Assembly: GCA_026390695.1 (NCBI GenBank)
Contig: JAPLFL010000090.1
Coordinates: 1-64,000, forward strand
DNA length: 64,000 nucleotides
Reading direction: 5' to 3'
Source of the DNA: Candidatus Kapaibacterium sp.
Lineage (GTDB): Bacteria > Bacteroidota > Ignavibacteria > Kapaibacteriales > UBA2268
Below, piece by piece: positions 59,985 through 64,000 of this stretch. Both the position numbers and the translations under genes were made by a program. The notes below the pieces were generated by a model that worked only from the letters and a program-made list of their open reading frames with translations, did not search any database and was not told where the DNA came from. Every line of letters starts with the position of its first letter. Position 1 is the stretch's first letter.

Positions 59985-60791
59985 ATGAAAAATGTATTAT
60001 ACGATAGAATAAAGGAGTTAGCGGCTAAAGAAAAATTAACCATAGAGGGATTTGCCAATAAAATAGGAATAAATAGACAGGTGTTTTATGAATTATCCAA
60101 ATTTAACAGACAAAAACTTACAATAAAAACACACTATAAATTTATCGAAAACGGCTACAATCCTTATTGGATAGAGACAGGCGAAGGAGAAATATATTTA
60201 ACAAACAACAAATATATAGTATCAGAGCCACAAGTCGAATATAACAAAACCACCAAACAGGAAAATATATTATATGCACCCGCACAGGAAGCCACAACAG
60301 AGCCACGGATAACAATAGAAAGAACTCTACCAAAGACAACAAAGATAGGCTCAGTCGATGTTATCACAGAAAGCAAAATATATATAGAGTTGCCAATGGT
60401 AGAAGATGTATTTCCTTGCGGGCTACCAGAGCCAAATGTAGGAGATATAAGAATAATAGATATTGAAAAAGATTTAATCGGAAACACAAAACAAGCACAC
60501 GTGTTGCGGTGTACTGGCAACTCAATGGAACCTTTGATAGGTGAAGGTGATTTAGTTATAAGCGAAACGGTAAACGATCCAAACGCACAGGTTAAGCACA
60601 GAGATATTGTGGTTGCATATCTAAACGGTGGGTTTACGGTGAAATATTTTAAAAGGATAGATGGTAAAATATATTTAACGCCAGCCAACCAAGCGGAGTT
60701 TGACGACATTGAAATAAAAAATACAGACGATTTAAAAGTTGTTGGAATAGTAAAAACAATAATAAAGCGGAGATATGTAAAAATCACTTGA
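59985..60791 (+). CDS. CI/LexA-type phage repressor (HTH + S24 peptidase)
   Basis: 268 residues. N-terminal helix-turn-helix (~1-60; IEGFANKIGINRQVFYELSK), a linker, then an S24 peptidase domain with Ser180 (GNSMEP) and Lys220 (TVKYFK). A Cys145-Gly146 bond in VFPCGLPEP matches the Cys-Gly self-cleavage site of UmuD. It should keep lysogeny and be inactivated by RecA filaments. Its stop overlaps the -35 box of the next promoter. Confidence 0.87.
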   Translation: MKNVLYDRIKELAAKEKLTIEGFANKIGINRQVFYELSKFNRQKLTIKTHYKFIENGYNPYWIETGEGEIYLTNNKYIVSEPQVEYNKTTKQENILYAPAQEATTEPRITIERTLPKTTKIGSVDVITESKIYIELPMVEDVFPCGLPEPNVGDIRIIDIEKDLIGNTKQAHVLRCTGNSMEPLIGEGDLVISETVNDPNAQVKHRDIVVAYLNGGFTVKYFKRIDGKIYLTPANQAEFDDIEIKNTDDLKVVGIVKTIIKRRYVKIT

Positions 60792-60818
60792 CAAGAGTAA
60801 TAAAATGTCGTAATTTTG
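60788..60818 (+). promoter_or_regulatory. Promoter of the lipoprotein-integrase unit
   Basis: TTGACA (60788-60793), 17 nt, TAATTTTG (60811-60818). AAAATGTCG before the -7 box matches the promoter at 44731. It lacks the GTAAGAAAA operator motif, so it may stay active in the lysogen. Confidence 0.7.
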
Positions 60819-60858
60819 TAATGTTAATTTTCACTAATTTATTAAAAGGGTTTTATTT

Positions 60859-61377
60859 ATGAAAAAGTCTTTAGTTTTACTTGCAATGATTATGGTATTT
60901 GTATTGTTTGGGTGTTCAAAAGACCCTGTTTCCGCTCCTGCGCAAAAAACTATTTATTTAACACTTAGTAACGTTAAGATAATAAACGACGGAAACACAT
61001 TTGTAAATGGTAATTTTTACTACAAGATGGAAATATTAGACAAAGACGGGGTTGTTATAAAAAACACAAACGGCTATAATTTAACAACATACCAAACAAG
61101 AGATCAGGCTGTATCCGCAGGGGACGGACAATATATACCAATCAATGCAACTTACGTGTTTAACAAAATAGACAATAAAGACGAAGCGTTTTATTTAGCT
61201 TTCCGGCTTTATGATAAATTTAGTAGTGGAACAGATATAAACGCGGGTGAAGTACTTTTAGCGTTTCCAAATCCTTGGTCTGGCGCTGCGTACACAGGTC
61301 AAAACATCCCTATTGATCTTGTTGATACCACAAATACATATAAAACCCAACTAATAATAACCGTAACGGTAAGGTAA
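60859..61377 (+). CDS. Prophage lipoprotein
   Basis: 172 residues with a lipoprotein signal (LAMIMVFVLFGC, Cys about 19) followed by SKDPVSAP. The mature part is a beta-rich domain. Expressed next to repressor and integrase, so probably a lysogenic-conversion gene; surface lipoproteins of this kind may block superinfection (inference). Confidence 0.7.
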   Translation: MKKSLVLLAMIMVFVLFGCSKDPVSAPAQKTIYLTLSNVKIINDGNTFVNGNFYYKMEILDKDGVVIKNTNGYNLTTYQTRDQAVSAGDGQYIPINATYVFNKIDNKDEAFYLAFRLYDKFSSGTDINAGEVLLAFPNPWSGAAYTGQNIPIDLVDTTNTYKTQLIITVTVR

Positions 61378-61378
61378 A

Positions 61379-62545
61379 GTGTCCCTGAAGTACGCAAACA
61401 ATATTTATCCGGGCTGGATTGGCGTTAGAAGCCGCGATAGCAGTATAATAATAACTATCCACGGTAAACAGTATGCAACAGAGATAAAAATTGAGAAAAA
61501 TGAGAATAATGAAATTGTACAGAGTACAAGAAACAGAGCGGCAATAAAAGCCGCGAATGAGATACACAAGACAATTTATGAAACGATATTGAGAGACGGA
61601 GGCTTTTTGCCTCCGCTTTCAATTTATCAAGCACCAGAGCCACAAAAAACACTTTTAGATTATTTTAACGAGTTCATAAAAACCACTGAAAGAAAAAAGC
61701 GAACCGAAAGAACCATAAAAAGCTATGATCTTGCCTTTAGGACTATAATAAGTAATCCATATCAAGAGCTGACAAGAGACAATATAAGAGAACAGGTAAA
61801 TGCGTTTTTAAACTCAACAAAACTTGCTGGCACAAGTGTAAACATATATCTAAGAAGTTTTCAGGTGTTTTTAAGTTGGTTGTGGGAGTCGGAAATAATC
61901 GAAAGACCGCTACCGTTATACAAACAAAACAAAGTAGAAGTGCCGGAAAAAGAAGTGCAGCCATTCACAATAGATGAAATACAAAGATTAATAAAATACT
62001 TCAAAGCCCGCAAACAAAGCCCGTTAAGCTCACAAAACATGGCTTTTATGATAGAATTTATGATATTAACAGGATTCAGGATAGGCGAGTGCCTTGTATT
62101 AGACTGGGACAGGATTGATATTGAAGGAAAGATAATCCGTATGCCAAATAAAATAAAAAAAACACAATATGAAGAATATCCTATTACAGAACAGATTGCT
62201 GAACTATTGTTAAAAATCCACCAAACCAATAAACAGAACCTAAATAACAAGGTATTCATTTGGAGCGCTTCATCACAATCAAGGCTAACAAGGACGCTTA
62301 ACAGCGCTTGTGTTGCATTAAATATAAAAATCGACGGAAGGGCGTTCCATGGCACAAGAAAAGCCTACTCGCAAATAATGTTCGACAATAATATAAACGA
62401 AACAGATATACGTGATTTGATGCGCCACCGCAAGATAGAAACAACATTAAAGAGTTACAAAAAAACAAAACTTGACAAACTCCGCAATGTATTAGAAGGA
62501 ATAAACAAAGACCATGGCGTCGCCACACGCACGCCACACGATTAA
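61379..62545 (+). CDS. int: Tyrosine-recombinase integrase
   Basis: 388 residues from a GTG 1 bp after the lipoprotein stop. Arm-binding and core-binding (SAM-like) N-terminal domains, then the catalytic domain with Arg234 (TGFRIGE), the KKTQYEEYPI beta hairpin carrying the Lys, His324 and Arg327 (HGTRKAY), His350 (LMRHRK) and Tyr360 (KSYKK). Integrates at tRNA-Asn; attR lies ~100 bp downstream, and an arm-site candidate overlaps the 3' end of the gene. Confidence 0.93.
   Translation: MSLKYANNIYPGWIGVRSRDSSIIITIHGKQYATEIKIEKNENNEIVQSTRNRAAIKAANEIHKTIYETILRDGGFLPPLSIYQAPEPQKTLLDYFNEFIKTTERKKRTERTIKSYDLAFRTIISNPYQELTRDNIREQVNAFLNSTKLAGTSVNIYLRSFQVFLSWLWESEIIERPLPLYKQNKVEVPEKEVQPFTIDEIQRLIKYFKARKQSPLSSQNMAFMIEFMILTGFRIGECLVLDWDRIDIEGKIIRMPNKIKKTQYEEYPITEQIAELLLKIHQTNKQNLNNKVFIWSASSQSRLTRTLNSACVALNIKIDGRAFHGTRKAYSQIMFDNNINETDIRDLMRHRKIETTLKSYKKTKLDKLRNVLEGINKDHGVATRTPHD
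62521..62539. promoter_or_regulatory. Candidate integrase arm-binding site (right)
   Basis: CGCCACAC-GCA-CGCCACAC, matching 10903-10921. It lies in the last codons of the integrase gene, 102 bp from the attR core. Confidence 0.6.
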
Positions 62546-62610
62546 AAACATAAATCCACACAAAACACCACAAAAAGCCACAAAAAACATAAAACAAAAC
62601 ACACAAAAAC

Positions 62611-62650
62611 CAAACAAAAAAAGCCGCATCAAATAGAGTAGAAGCGGCTT
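62611..62650 (-). terminator. Virus-supplied tRNA-Asn terminator
   Basis: Read leftward: GCCGC (from 62648), a loop of other sequence than at attL, GCGGC (to 62623) and a run of T. The stem half within the att core is host-like, while loop and other half come from the virus. Confidence 0.7.
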
Positions 62651-62701
62651 TTCTTTGGCTCCTGAGGAGGGACTTGAACCCCCGACCCTCTGATTAACAG
62701 T
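62642..62701. other. attR: attR core, 60-bp direct repeat
   Basis: Identical to 10792-10851. It rebuilds the 3' half of the tRNA-Asn gene whose 5' half lies beyond 62701. Confidence 0.93.
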
Positions 62702-62732
62702 CAGATGCTCTAACCAGCTGAGCTACTCAGGA
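62656..62732 (-). tRNA. tRNA-Asn (anticodon GUU), intact copy
   Basis: A full cloverleaf: acceptor TCCTGAG/CTCAGGA, D arm, anticodon loop CTGTTAA, T arm GGGGGTTCAAGTCCCTC and encoded CCA. The 3' 46 nt are virus-borne, but the sequence equals the host copy left at attL, so the tRNA stays functional. Confidence 0.95.
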
Positions 62733-62745
62733 ATCAAAACAGTTA

Positions 62746-62777
62746 CAAAATTAAGGACTTTTTTTGAGATATGCAAA
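62746..62777 (-). promoter_or_regulatory. tRNA-Asn promoter
   Basis: TTTG (62777-62774), 20 nt, TAATTTTG (62753-62746), ending 14 bp before the tRNA 5' end. It fits the FCB primary-sigma consensus. Confidence 0.65.
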
Positions 62778-62855
62778 CTTTTTTATTTTTTCTTCTGAAA
62801 TATTTTAAACAATTTTGTAATTTTGTATTCTAAGTTATTGATTTTTTTATAATAA

Positions 62856-64000
<1,145 letters not shown>

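Overview
The window is low-GC DNA from a Bacteroidota/Chlorobiota-type (FCB group) bacterium. Three things point there: secreted proteins ending in a type IX secretion (Por) sorting domain, promoters with the TAnnTTTG -7 box, and an NAD-dependent DNA ligase. I cannot name the species; an Ignavibacteria/Kapabacteria-like host is a guess.

Left host flank (1-10791): four tandem paralogous genes for large secreted proteins. Three start with an IgGFc-binding-like domain; the fourth has lost it. A 21-bp minisatellite and several perfect inverted repeats lie between them. Right host flank (62702-64000): the 5' part of tRNA-Asn and the start of ligA.

Centre (10792-62701): a complete-looking ~51.9 kb provirus in the 3' half of tRNA-Asn(GUU), bounded by a 60-bp direct repeat (attL/attR), with a tyrosine integrase next to attR. 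It has three blocks. (1) Rightward late block, 10992-42421: virion proteins, many with one C-terminal transmembrane helix; a transglutaminase-like cysteine peptidase; three small consecutive beta-rich capsid candidates; fibre and lectin-like proteins; lysozyme and holin candidates; three further membrane-anchored peptidoglycan hydrolases; and two giant 'polyvalent' proteins (adenine methyltransferase + SNF2/strawberry-notch helicase, and a nuclease-like domain + RadA-like ATPase). It ends with a two-cysteine DsrC/TusE-like protein and a J-domain protein. (2) Leftward early block, 42435-59664: RNA ligase, DUF4406, DNA methyltransferase, a recombination-scarred cluster of duplicated small genes, a DUF4373 replication protein and a DnaC-like ATPase. 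(3) Switch and lysogeny block, 59665-62545: face-to-face promoters with operator-like palindromes, a CI/LexA-type repressor with a Cys-Gly cleavage site, a lipoprotein and the integrase.

I recognise no terminase, portal, HK97-type capsid, tape measure or baseplate gene. Together with about thirteen C-terminally anchored small membrane proteins, this suggests a large membrane-containing, possibly non-tailed temperate virus. That is an inference: fibre-type repeats and one small protein also occur in tailed phages. The early leftward region also holds a paralogue of the main capsid candidate and two structured RNA candidates.
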